Shown here: piece after piece, positions 1-9,499 of the stretch
Numbering within the stretch: position 1 is the first letter of the stretch
Layout: the number at the start of each line of letters is the position of its first letter
Assembly: GCA_001599595.1 (NCBI GenBank)
Contig: BCHH01000005.1
Location: forward strand, 614,092 to 641,980
Direction of reading: 5' to 3'
DNA: 27,889 nt
Source of the DNA: Beverwykella pulmonaria
Lineage: Eukaryota > Ascomycota > Dothideomycetes > Pleosporales > Melanommataceae
Made by a program: the position numbers and the translations under genes
Notes under the pieces: generated by a model
Database searches by the model: none
Told to the model about the DNA's origin: nothing
What the model saw: only the letters and a program-made list of their open reading frames with translations

Positions 1-2723
1 AGAGGCCGATGCGACCAGCTGGCCGTCTGGCGAGAAGGCGACGGCAATGACGAAGGAGGTATGGCCCTCGAGCACGCTGCGGCAAGCATCCCAGTCATCT
101 TCCCTCTTTGATAATGCCTTAATCCACCCTGGCATTTTGTCTACAAAAGTTTTCCGTACTATGCTCGCCTCTGGGCCAAATAAAAGAGCTGAGGAGTATA
201 GTTGTAGAGGAGCATCTTGGAGTATATGTCGGAATCGAAGCGTGAATCGTTGAGCGTCTTGGAGGAATAGAGAGAGGGTACTATTTGATAGCTGTATCGT
301 GTGTTAGCAATCCGTTGTATAAAGTGATAATATTCTTACGTTAACTAGCGTAGAAAGTATTTCTAGCAAGTGAGTACATTTGTTTGTCTCTCCAATAAGA
401 CTCATCGCTTCAAGCCAGTGAAGGAAGTGTTCCTGGAGGAACTTAACTATAGAGTCCTTATCGCTAATACGACGCTGGCTCTGCTTTTGGTGATATACCC
501 AGTAACGGCAAGCATACTGTAACTCAGCTGATAGGTAACTCGTGATCTTTTCTTCATCGACCTCGCTTCTCAAAGTCCCAGGCTGTAACCCGCACATGTT
601 CTGTCGCAAGCCGTACCGGCTAGATAGAAGTTTAATGCAATGGGATGCTAGCCTCTCATGACTTGCTCTCTCATCTACCCAGAACGGGCTTGTCTTGTTC
701 GACATATCAACAAGGAATTCGCGGAACGACAGGTGTAGGAGGCGTACGGGCACATTGTCGCGGCTAGGTATGCTCAGAACAGAGTACAGGGAGTCTAGTC
801 GAACGCGAATATCGTCCTTGGCCTTTCCTAGGAGGCGCGCGAGTGAACTGATAGAGAGAGGACTCTCTAGAATTACAATGCTCCCAACTATCTCTTGGAA
901 CTCTCTAGAGAGTTTTGTTTTCTCCTCCCCATATTGAGTTGCAAAGAGTGACTTGAGAATAGGGAGATATGTCATGCCAAGCTTACTCACGTCTTTTGTT
1001 TTATACCCAAGGATGTCCTCTAGACGCCTTTGGGGATTTCCAGAATGTTCTCCCACGAAACGACAGACGGTAGCAGCGAAGATAAACAGAGGGACTGCCA
1101 TATTTACCAGCGTCTGGACGCAACTTTCTCCGGGCCAATCTAAGGGAAGAGAGCGCTCTCCTCTTATCTCTATTAGCTCATGTTCAAGAAAGACACGTAT
1201 GTCGTGTTCAATTGTTTCCTTTGACACCTCGTGCAGGATCAGATCTTCGTATGTGCCATCTGGCATTCGCCTGAATCCAAGGCGAATATAAAACTCAGGC
1301 CGGCTTGTTACAAGGATACGCAGTGACACTGGTTTGAGACCCTTCGTTCGCGAAAGGAGCTGGAGGATCGTTCGGATATCGCTGTCTTGCTCACATTCGT
1401 CCAACGCGTCTATTACCATGATAAGTACCAAGGCTGGAAGATTCCCTAGGTCCGAGAGCGGCTGGAGGATCAGCTGCTCGAACTGATTCTTCAAGGCCTT
1501 GTCAGATATAGCTGGGTCGGCATTAATGGCTTTCGTGATTCCGGGTCGTATCTGTGGTACATGAATAGCCAGCTGTGTGGCGATTGTGGTAAGGAACCGT
1601 TTAGCGTTACCGCGCTCCCCTTCACCTCTCTTGAAGAAGAAGCTGGCTCCTAGTTGTCCTTGGCGCGCGAACGTCTGAGCAACCGTACGTGCAATGGTTG
1701 ATTTCCCCGTGCCTGCGGCGCCATTCAGCCAGAATATGGGCTTGCTATTCTTGTTGTTTGCCCATCCTTGTATCCGATGTAGCAGCTCAGTGCGGGTGTT
1801 CGAGAGGCACGTCGAATTATGTTCTTCCATGTGGGAATCAAAAGAAGCACCTTTAGCGGTAGGCAGACTAGCAATGTCTAGCTTGTAGTCTATATCAAGG
1901 AGTGCATTTCTATTTGGTTAGTAAAGTTCCTTGCCGACAGTAGAATAGTAATATACACTTACGGCGGCACACCGTCGTCTATGCGCTTATTAATCTTCTT
2001 TCGGAGCCGTGCAAACGCATTCTCTTCCCCTTCACCGTAGATAAGCGACATGTAAATACCAAATATTCCTAAAAGCGAGTATGCCCTATCTTCTTTGCGT
2101 GTCGTTCGACGGCGCTTTGCCCAAGATAACCGTTTCTCCACGCCGAACTCGCATAGAGGCGTTCCTCGAAGAGCTAGCGTATCAATATCCGTGATCTCGT
2201 GAATTTGCCGCTCTAGAGTGCCCTTGGTTCCTAGTAGCTTGCCTTCTTTCGAGAAGAATTTAACTAATCGTGGGGCGAGAAGCTCTTGCAGGGTCCAACC
2301 CCGGGTAAACCATTTACTTTCTTGGAAAGTTGTCTCCCAAATGCACATAGACGAGACCGCGCTTGCCTTCCGCTTCGCCGTCGATACGTCTGATAGATAG
2401 ACGTAGCATTTCTTCGCATTCTGGTACCAGCGAAACATTGAGTTGATAGCATCCTGGAGCTCGACATGGTTTGCCTTGTCGATGCAACACGTGTCTATCC
2501 AGAAGTATCGCAAGCCATCCCGTTCCGCCTGTTGCCTGCAGAATCGGATCTTGTTGTAGCCAGTCTTGTTCAATCCAGTGCCGTCTCTGAAATCAATGAA
2601 GGTGACCTCCTGGTCGTCCTCCCAGGTATGTGAGAGTATCGCGTAAGGAGGGATCTCGTCATCACCGACTAAATCTTTGGTCATAACAAGACTATCCCCA
2701 CTACTACATTCTATAAGACGCAT
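1..2723 (-). CDS. HET-NACHT-WD40 NLR-like protein (HNWD type), 3' end cut by window edge
   Basis: This is a fungal NLR-like (STAND) receptor of the type that controls heterokaryon incompatibility or other self/non-self cell death. I join three exons: 2723-1963, 1909-340 and 291-1 (introns 53 and 48 nt, GTAAG donors, CTAAC branch sites). They give 874 codons with no stop before the edge. Residues 25-230 form the HET domain: YAILSHTW (27-34), FWIDTCCIDK (74-83), RGWTLQELLAP (141-151), and the EDRAYSLLGIFG block. A linker with LPTAKGASFDSH leads to the NACHT: Walker A GAAGTGKST (317-325), Walker B VIDALDE (419-425), LVTSRPE (about 453-459). The first WD40 repeat starts near residue 843 (GHTSFV..VAFSPDG). 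The start at 2723 (MRLIE) fits the usual HET N-terminus; an in-frame ATG at 2783 would add 20 residues. Domain order is seen directly. The incompatibility role is inferred from the family, and most such genes have no demonstrated het function. Confidence 0.93.
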
Positions 2724-3282
2724 TGTTTCGCAAAGGGCTTCGGCGGGCGTAGCAGGGAGGAAAAGGATCCGGGAGGCTGCCAAGACACGTTAGGCTGAAC
2801 GAAGCAGCAATCCTATCCATCAAGATTAGCAGAAGTACTGAGAAAAAAAGGAACACTAAGTCGTACAGAAAAATATCGCATTAGAAAGTAGGAAGTGAAA
2901 CCAATTCCACCGTGTATAGTCTTTGCTTAGATCCTCTGAGCAAGTTCGAGGTGAAGCTGCGGCTTACAGCACAGCCCAAATTGTGGCGCCGTGAGGCAGA
3001 CATATAGGCTGAACTTTTAGCGGACAGCCGTCTCGCATATGTGTACGGAGGAATGTAAACGCTCGAGCTATGGGATTGTGAGGGGGAATTCTGTCGTTGT
3101 CGGGCAGAGGTGATGTTCAGCCGAAGGCATCGTAGTCGCGCTTGTAAGGAGTTAGCTACTTATGTGAGCTGCGTGGGGTATTTACGCTAACCGAGATTAG
3201 AAACCGCAAAACACAACACAAGCCCAACCAGAGCTCCATATCCTCTGCGAAACACCGCATCTCCCAATTGCAATAACAAGGA
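2724..3282. promoter_or_regulatory. Divergent intergenic region between HNWD gene and POP8-like gene
   Basis: About 560 bases separate the start codons of the leftward NLR gene and the rightward Pop8-like gene, so both promoters and 5' leaders must lie here. I see no conserved coding frame, no tRNA-like boxes and no convincing TATA or other motif that I could assign. Only the position supports a promoter call. Confidence 0.5.
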
Positions 3283-3909
3283 ATGGCACCCATAATCACC
3301 GCGCCCGCAGCCTCCGCACACACAACCTCAACACTTGCCGATGCGTCCACGGGCCCCTCAATACAGCCCTCAGACCGCACCCCCGCATCACAGTCCTCCG
3401 CGTCCAAAAAGCGCAAAAGGAAAGAAAAACCACAAATCCTGCACCAATCCACGTTCAGAAAACAGCAGTGGATGTACCTGCACCTCCGGCTTATCACGTC
3501 GACCTCACCCCCAACTCCTCAGCTTCAAACGCCAGCCCTAATATCAAGCCTACCATCCTCGTCTACTTTACGACACCCTGACTCAATCGGCGCAAACGAA
3601 GCACACATCGATCCTCTAACCCTCCTCACTCTCCTCCACCCGGCCCTGACATCCTACCTCGGACTCACCGGGTCCAGCATACCCATCGACATCCTACACA
3701 CCTCGTACCGGGACGTCTGGCTCCGGGTGCCAAGACAAGATGGGAAGGGTGTGAGAGCGGCGGTTATGGGGTGGACGGGGGNGNGTGGCGCAGATTTGAT
3801 TCCTGGAGCGGCGGGGGAGGGGGGAAGAGTGGATGTTTGCTGGAGGGTTGTTGGGTGGGGCGGGAGTTTAGGGGGCATGGAGGGAGGCGGGGATCTTTTC
3901 GGTGGGTAG
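3283..3909 (+). CDS. POP8: Pop8-like ribonuclease P/MRP protein subunit
   Basis: This single-exon gene of 208 residues resembles the Pop8 family, small protein subunits of the nuclear RNase P and RNase MRP ribonucleoproteins that process pre-tRNA and pre-rRNA. Residues 1-40 are Ala/Ser/Thr/Pro-rich. A basic SKKRKRKEK stretch (41-49) looks like a nuclear localisation signal. The conserved part begins at FRKQQWMYLHLRL (58-70) and continues through LTSYLGLTGSSIPIDIL, the DVWLRVPRQDG block and a Gly/Trp-rich end. These match my recollection of fungal Pop8-like proteins; no search was run. Two undetermined bases at 3782 and 3784 leave residues 167-168 unknown. An indel in that G-rich stretch would change everything after it, so the C-terminal 40 residues are less certain. 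It is divergent from the HNWD gene and convergent with the aminotransferase. Confidence 0.72.
   Translation: MAPIITAPAASAHTTSTLADASTGPSIQPSDRTPASQSSASKKRKRKEKPQILHQSTFRKQQWMYLHLRLITSTSPPTPQLQTPALISSLPSSSTLRHPDSIGANEAHIDPLTLLTLLHPALTSYLGLTGSSIPIDILHTSYRDVWLRVPRQDGKGVRAAVMGWTGXXGADLIPGAAGEGGRVDVCWRVVGWGGSLGGMEGGGDLFGG
3781..3785. other. Two undetermined bases (N) inside the POP8-like gene
   Basis: Isolated N characters stand at 3782 and 3784 in a G-rich stretch of the coding frame. They are the only ambiguous bases I noticed in the window. They may reflect low-quality base calls in a poly-G context or two mixed alleles. Confidence 0.95.
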
Positions 3910-4424
3910 ATGAGGGTCCGAAAGGGAGGGTCAAGCGCGGAGGGCTGAGATGGTCGGAGTGAATAACCCGGTAAAACTTCGTGCATAAGATGTGTGGATA
4001 GAGGAGGAACTATTATGGTGAGCTACGGCAGGAGGAGGAGGAAGAAGAAGAAGAAGAAGAAGGAGAGAAAGATGATACCCATTACGATCGTTTGCATCAT
4101 GTAATCTACGAGAGCAGAGTGGGATGGATCCACATTGCAAGTCATGAGAATGTTGGCATCAACATGGTTAAACTAGAATATGTGCATTGAATCAAAGCAA
4201 CTGCGGGATGCCCCGAGCTTAGAAGCCGAAGAGACGAAGTAAATAACCGCCAAACTAGAACTCGCTGCCTGACATTGACATGTCGTGTGTATATCCAAGG
4301 AAATGCATTTTGTATGCCGTGAAAAAATGAAAACGCCATTCCGTTGACCCGCATTCTGGCCCTCTATTCATTAGCAGCACATGTCATCAACCATACTTCA
4401 TAGTACCCATCCTCTTTGATATAT
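3910..4424. other. Convergent intergenic region (3' ends of POP8-like gene and aminotransferase gene)
   Basis: This 515-base stretch lies between two facing stop codons and should hold both 3' UTRs and poly(A) sites. It contains a purine microsatellite near 4031-4065. The small open frames on either strand have low-complexity or unremarkable products, and I see no conserved gene. Confidence 0.6.
4031..4065 (+). repeat. GGA/GAA purine microsatellite
   Basis: A run of four GGA-type triplets is followed by about seven GAA triplets, giving an uninterrupted purine tract on the plus strand. It lies between two convergent genes, so it is probably transcribed as UTR of one or both. Confidence 0.9.
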
Positions 4425-5957
4425 TTACGACTTGAAGATCTTCTCCAGGCCCTCCAAGAACAGGTCCGCATGGTGCTTCTGGAAGATAAGCATGGGCCTC
4501 AACCGCACCGCCGTCACGCCACTCCCACCCACATTGATCCCGACGCCCTTGGCCTTCTTCAGCACCTCGTCTCGTCTCGGGCTGTCCCATGCAACGAAGG
4601 TGCCCTGGCCCTTGCCTCTCAGGCTCTGGATCTCGGTGGGGTACTGCTGTGCCAGTCTCTCGAGACCCGCGTACAGATAGTCGCCCGTGGCAGCGGTGTT
4701 GTTGACTAGGTCGAGACGTTCAATCTCCTGGATGATGGCGCGGAACAGGATAGCGCGCGCGGGGTCACCCATCCAGGTGTTGAACTGACGGTATGGCTTG
4801 TTGGGACGAAGCTCGTTATCGCCAAAGTAGTATCCTGCGGTTTGGGCCTTCTTCGAGAAGGTGACCATGTCAGGCGGCGTGGACAGGCCCCAGTGCTCGT
4901 GGGCCCAGAACTTGCCCGTCGCACCGACGCCGGTCTGGACTTCGTCGACGATAAAGAGGATGTTGTGCTTCTTGGTGAGCTCGCGGAGGCCGCGGAAGAA
5001 GGCGGGCGAGGCGTGGTTGTCGCCGCCCTCGGATTGGATGGGCTCGATGACTACGGCGGCGGGGGGTGCATGGAATTCGGTAATCAGGCGCTCCGTCTCG
5101 TCGAGGCAGCGCTGCTCCTCGGCGGCATTCTCGGCGGCGAATTGGTCGAGCGGGTACTTGAGCATGGGGAAAGGAGCTTGGGGCCAGTCGAAGGCGGGGA
5201 TGTCGAGCTTGTGGATGGCCTTGGAGCGGGTGGTGGAGAGACTGCCGAAGAGGCGGCCGTGGAAGCCGGACTTGAAGGACAAGATGGAGAGGGCGGGGGC
5301 TCCGGGGGACTGGTTCGTCATGGCGGAGCTGATCTCATGGTCGGTGAAGTCAATGTGGGCGCCGCCTCGCTGGTGCTGGCGCTTCCACATGAATGCGGCT
5401 TTGTAGGCGAGCTCGTTGGCGTCCGAGCCGGTCTGGCCGGTGAAGACTTGATTCAAGCCCTTGGGGGCGACCTTCAGAATGCCCGTCTCGAGGATGTGGG
5501 CCCAGTCGTGCTGAGGGAAGTTGCCGAGCGCCGGGCGATTGATGAGCGCGGAGGCCATTTCAGGAGAGGTAGCCGCGGCGAGGAGCGAGGGGTTGTTGTA
5601 GCCCACGGGGATGGAGGCAATCTGGGCATACACATCGAGCAGAACGTTGCCGTCGAGGTCGGCGATGTAGTTGCCATAGCTGCGCTGGTAGTCGGTCATC
5701 ATGTTCAAGCTCCGCGTGTCGAACACCTTGCTGAGCCTCTCGATGGCCTCGATGCTCTTGGGGCCTGGGATTTCGGTCTGCACAGTGGGGCCGGAGGGCT
5801 CCTCGGGGAAGAAGGGCTGCTCGGCGCTGTCGGGGACGACGGCGCTGGCAGCTGCAGAGGCATACTGTCGGCGGAGCGCGATTGGGGCGAGTCTGGTGGA
5901 CGGCCGAGCCATGGAGCGGGCGAACGCAGGGCGCGCCGTCCGAAGGAGAGACGCCAT
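4425..5957 (-). CDS. gatA: 4-aminobutyrate aminotransferase, mitochondrial
   Basis: This is a PLP-dependent class III aminotransferase that converts GABA and 2-oxoglutarate to succinate semialdehyde and glutamate (GABA shunt, GABA as nitrogen source). The single-exon product has 510 residues, the usual family length. Residues 1-35 are rich in Arg/Ala/Ser with no acidic residue, which suggests a mitochondrial targeting peptide. Family landmarks are FTGQTGSDANELA (172-184), the FKSGFHGRLFGSLS segment (228-241), IEPIQSEGGD (304-313), VDEVQTGVGATGKFW (337-351) and VTFSKK (365-370). By alignment to pig GABA transaminase and E. coli GabT, K370 is the likely PLP-binding lysine. RGKGQGTF near the C-terminus is also typical. 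The symbol follows Aspergillus usage (UGA1 in yeast). Whether this copy is the only one in the genome cannot be told from here. Confidence 0.96.
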   Translation of the reverse strand: MASLLRTARPAFARSMARPSTRLAPIALRRQYASAAASAVVPDSAEQPFFPEEPSGPTVQTEIPGPKSIEAIERLSKVFDTRSLNMMTDYQRSYGNYIADLDGNVLLDVYAQIASIPVGYNNPSLLAAATSPEMASALINRPALGNFPQHDWAHILETGILKVAPKGLNQVFTGQTGSDANELAYKAAFMWKRQHQRGGAHIDFTDHEISSAMTNQSPGAPALSILSFKSGFHGRLFGSLSTTRSKAIHKLDIPAFDWPQAPFPMLKYPLDQFAAENAAEEQRCLDETERLITEFHAPPAAVVIEPIQSEGGDNHASPAFFRGLRELTKKHNILFIVDEVQTGVGATGKFWAHEHWGLSTPPDMVTFSKKAQTAGYYFGDNELRPNKPYRQFNTWMGDPARAILFRAIIQEIERLDLVNNTAATGDYLYAGLERLAQQYPTEIQSLRGKGQGTFVAWDSPRRDEVLKKAKGVGINVGGSGVTAVRLRPMLIFQKHHADLFLEGLEKIFKS

Positions 5958-7370
5958 CTCGTAGTTGGAGACGGGGAAGAGTGTGGATGCGAGAAGCAGG
6001 GTGTGAAGTGAGGTAAGGTCGAACTGCTAGAGCAGACGCGCAATGGAATGCTGCGTGAAGCCTGCTTCTCTGCCGGTGCCGTTATCTGTAAAGAGAGGGG
6101 AGATGAGCGGCGGTGAACAGAGCTGAGAGTGAAGAGGGGCAGCTCAGGCTTTATTTGGCATTTGTTTATCGACGCCGTTGGAGCAGCAGAGGCTACATCA
6201 TCGGCGGGGGTCCAACGGGAGGCGAGCCAGTCCGCCACCAGCCGCTATGCCCGATGCACACCACTGCAGCCGAACGCTGCTCGTCTAGGTCGTCGGAGTT
6301 GTGCGCCTTGCCGCTTGAAACCGACCGCGTGCTTGAATATTTTGTACAATAATACCGAGCGTGACCCGTCTACACGCCCTACACGCGCTCCCCTCCAGCT
6401 CGGCCTGGGAATGGTTCCATCACACCATGCAAATGATCACGACAATCGCCACCACTGGTCGCTTCTCGAAGGTGGAGCATGTTTCTTCCCACGCAATTAC
6501 TCATAGATTCCCTTCAGAACTTCGAGACCTTGCCACGCCATATCAGCCCATCTTCGAACCGCAGAATCACTAGCGGGAGGAAGCCCTCGATGGCTTTCTA
6601 TTTTAGTGCGAGAGAGAAGAGAAAAACTAGGAATTAAAAATTAGCAGAAAGGCGCAAAGGATCACGCACTCGCGGAGCCATTGAGGAAAGAGAGGGACGA
6701 AGACAAAGGTTGCATTGGACTGCCTTCTGCGACAGCCACTACGCCCAGATACTACGTCCGTCAAGCAGCCTGCCACGCCGTTCCTCATCTTCTCAGCGCG
6801 TCTGGAATCCCCCGCTATTTGATTGAATGGGGGTCTCTGACTCCACCCTGCCCCTTCTCTCAGATAACAGGTTCCGTCGGCCTCACCGCGAACAGGTGCA
6901 GAGTCAGGCTTCGAGCGCTCGGAGCAGGTGAGAGAAAGAGGAGGCGGGAATGGATGCTGCTTCTCCAATGTGTCAAGATTCCACGCAGACCAGAGAGCCC
7001 ATTGAGTGAGAGCTTGATATGGACAGGTTCTACTTCCCAAGAGCATCAGGGGCAGGGTCCGAACATACTAGTGACGCTATCGAGCGAGAATATTAGGGCG
7101 TAGTCTTACTCAAAATGAGAGCGTGGTATGCATTCGAAGAGGAAAAGCAACAAGAAGTCATGATTGATCTACACGATTATAAAAGAAGTAGACAAGAATC
7201 GCAACCGGTATCATCAAACACGTCCACAGAAGCAGGCATAGGGGTATACCTTGTTTTCTTGCCCCAGAAAGTCAAATTCGCTGTCCATACATATTCACCA
7301 TCCACTGTAAATCCGGGATACAGGTCAATCTGTGCATGTCCATGCTCATACTAGAGGTATTCTCATTCCA
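5958..7370. other. Intergenic: aminotransferase promoter and WW-gene 3' flank
   Basis: This 1.4-kb gap lies upstream of the aminotransferase gene and downstream of the WW-domain gene, both on the minus strand. Open frames of up to about 140 codons occur on both strands near 6130-7100. Their products are compositionally random, overlap one another and show no motif I recognise. I call no gene here. The part nearest 5958 should be the aminotransferase promoter and 5' UTR. Confidence 0.55.
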
Positions 7371-8904
7371 CTACCAACCCGGCTGCGGCGCCCCGCCGTG
7401 ACTTTGGCCGTGCTGGGGCGGGGGCCCATAACTTTGCTGGTGCTGGGGAGCTGGCGGGTACTGTGGTGCGCCGCCGTACTGGTTGTGCTGGTGTTGATCA
7501 TAGTTTCCAGGGCCGCCATACGATGGGGTGTGGCCATACTGTCCGGGAGGTGGGTTCGGTGCAGCGCCATGGCTAGGCCCGCCGTATCCAGCTTGCTGGC
7601 CGTAGTTCCCTTGCTGAGACGGCGGGTATTGACCTGGAGCTCCTCCATACCCCTGCTGCGGCGGCTGATACTGATTGTGTCCTCCCCCATATTGGTTGTG
7701 GTTTTGGGCTGGCGGTGGTGAGCTGTAGTTTGGCTGGCCTCCGTACCCTCCTGGCTGGTTGTGCTGGCCATGGCCGTATCCTCCCGGTGGCGGGGAGGAG
7801 TAGTTGTTGTGGCTTGGGGGCCCGCTGTGCTGGCCGGCGGGTTGGTAAGAGGTCGGCGGCGCAGTGCCGGTATATGTTACACCTGACGAGGCGTTTGTGC
7901 CGTGGCTATAGCCGTAGTCGTTGGATGGCTTGTTGTGCTACATCACAGTCAGATTTACTTACGCCGAGGCCCCCCAAAAGTGGATCCTTGGATGTTGCGA
8001 GATGACTTACAGAGCCACCGCCCAGCACGCCTCCAATGAGTCCGCCGAGCCCACCACCCATTGCACCAGAGGATCCGTGGTTTGCGCCGCCGGAACTGGC
8101 ACCATGGCCTGCTGACTGGCCGCCATGGCCGCTCTGCTTTCCTCCACCTAATAGCGAGCCTACGAGCTGGCCAGCAATACCACCGCCCCCTGAACTACCT
8201 CCGTGCCCGCTGCCACTGCCATGACTCTGCTTTCCGCCTCCTAGAAGCGATCCCGCGAGCTGCCCGACAAGGTTTCCGCTGCCACCTCCGTGTCCCCCGC
8301 TCTGTTTTCCACCACCCATAATCTGATTGAGAGCAAAGCCCTGATCGCGTCGTTAGTGCGTCCCTCTTCAAGAGAAGGTGGTTGCGTACTCCAAGACCTC
8401 CAGCACGGTCGCCCGTGGGGCCATCTACACCTCGTGTTCCCTCACCCGCTGCTGGGCCTTGCGTACCCTCTACGGGGGTGGGATATGGATTCGTTCCCTG
8501 CGCTGGGGTGCCGCTGTGCGAGCCGCCGCCGCCGATGGGTGCAGCGCTCGTGGGCAGGTCCCATTGAGACACACCCGTGCTAATTTGCACGTCTGAATTC
8601 CGCGTTAGCACTGTGTCTCTTTTCTATACCGCCCTACTCTCGACAATAGGGTGCAGAGAACTGGGATGACGGACAGTAGTATTTCCGAGATCTTTGCAAG
8701 TGTTAGTAGAGCAACGCGGGGCAAAGGATTCTGTGATGGTGGGGTAACGACGAAAGCACCCTTGGGGCACAGGCGCCGGAACTTAGAAGAGACTCACGTA
8801 TTGTCCCATTGGGCTATCCAGCCTGCAGGGAGGGATGGCAACACAGGGTCGGTAGGGCCAGAGTCTGGAGATACTGGGGCTTGCGGGGGGGTGGGTGCCG
8901 CCAT
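7371..8904 (-). CDS. WW-domain protein with Gly-rich repeats and prion-like C-terminal tail
   Basis: I join five exons: 8904-8798, 8691-8675, 8592-8390, 8340-8011 and 7937-7371, giving 407 residues. All introns are GT..AG (106, 82, 49 and 73 nt) and the frame is kept throughout. Residues 25-55 are a WW domain: LPAGW (25-29), SRKYYYVQ (37-44), STGVSQWDLP (46-55). WW domains bind proline-rich ligands. The 17-nt exon 2 encodes the SRKYY strand and only makes sense when spliced. Residues 110-219 are Gly/Ser-rich and contain two near copies of GQLAGSLLGGGKQS (135-148, 166-179). Residues 220-407 are Gln/Tyr/Pro/Gly/His-rich, like prion-like or phase-separating tails, and end at TAG 7373-7371. The terminal exon has no internal ATG in its frame and is easily missed. 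No catalytic domain is visible. The molecular function is unknown to me; a scaffold or condensate role is inference. Confidence 0.86.
8675..8691 (-). other. 17-nt microexon of the WW-domain gene
   Basis: The exon ATCTCGGAAATACTACT (minus strand) is flanked by an acceptor (..GCAAAG) and a donor (GTCCGT). Joining it to exons 1 and 3 yields T-SRKYY-YVQ, which completes the second strand of the WW fold. Because 17 is not a multiple of three, skipping it would shift the frame. Confidence 0.85.
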
Positions 8905-9499
8905 GGTGTTCACGCTGTGGGTGACGCGGGCCGTTTTTAAAGAACAGAGAAGCAGATGCTGGGGAGGAGGGTCGCGAATGAAGTCGAAATCGGTGGACGC
9001 CGCACCAAGCGCTTATATTGGGCGCAGAGAGGACGCTGAGTGGTGGGGTCAGGAGTTTTAAGTGAGGTTGCTGAGTGGCTGTACCCATGACCGTCGTCGC
9101 GGCTTTGTTAAGCACACACGTCAAAAAGTGGCTGAGAGCTTGTGGCGTCGTCGATTCAGCTGCTGTGAACCATTTGACGCATTCACGGCCCCCGGATCGG
9201 GCTGTTCTGTAGAGGAATCACCGCATCAGGCAAATGAGTGATATTAGTGTACATTCAACAATGCCCATGCCATGACGCCGTGTATTGCTGTCCCTCAAGT
9301 ACCCTGCCCGTATCAGCGGCCCGAATATGCAGCGCCATTCATGTCCAAATCATCCCAATAATCGAGGTAAATATGCTAACGCCAGCCCAATGCAGAGGCC
9401 CAGTTGCCCGACCTTCCCATGACCAATGAGCCCAACTACGCGCCAGTCATAGTTGCATATACAGCTAGTGCGTCAACGATATACTCTTCTATGAATTCG
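8905..9499. promoter_or_regulatory. Intergenic: promoter of the WW gene and 3' flank of the F-box gene
   Basis: This 595-base gap lies between two minus-strand genes. It must hold the WW-gene promoter (start codon context CACCATGG) and the end of the F-box transcript. No conserved frame is seen. Confidence 0.5.

Noticed and set aside
2724..2783. In-frame upstream ATG at 2783 for the HET gene
   Set aside because: It adds 20 residues unlike HET N-termini. The MRLIE start at 2723 fits the family, although the longer form cannot be excluded.
4842..6011. A 389-codon plus-strand open frame antisense to the aminotransferase
   Set aside because: It is Gly/Val/Glu-rich with no domain and is explained by the high GC and codon bias of the real gene on the other strand.
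6129..7103. Overlapping 125-140 codon open frames on both strands between the aminotransferase and the WW gene
   Set aside because: They overlap one another, have random composition and no conserved motif.
8195..8611. A 138-codon minus-strand open frame starting MLTRNS
   Set aside because: Its middle is exon 3 of the WW gene, but the start lies in intron 2 and the end reads past the intron 3 donor in the wrong frame.
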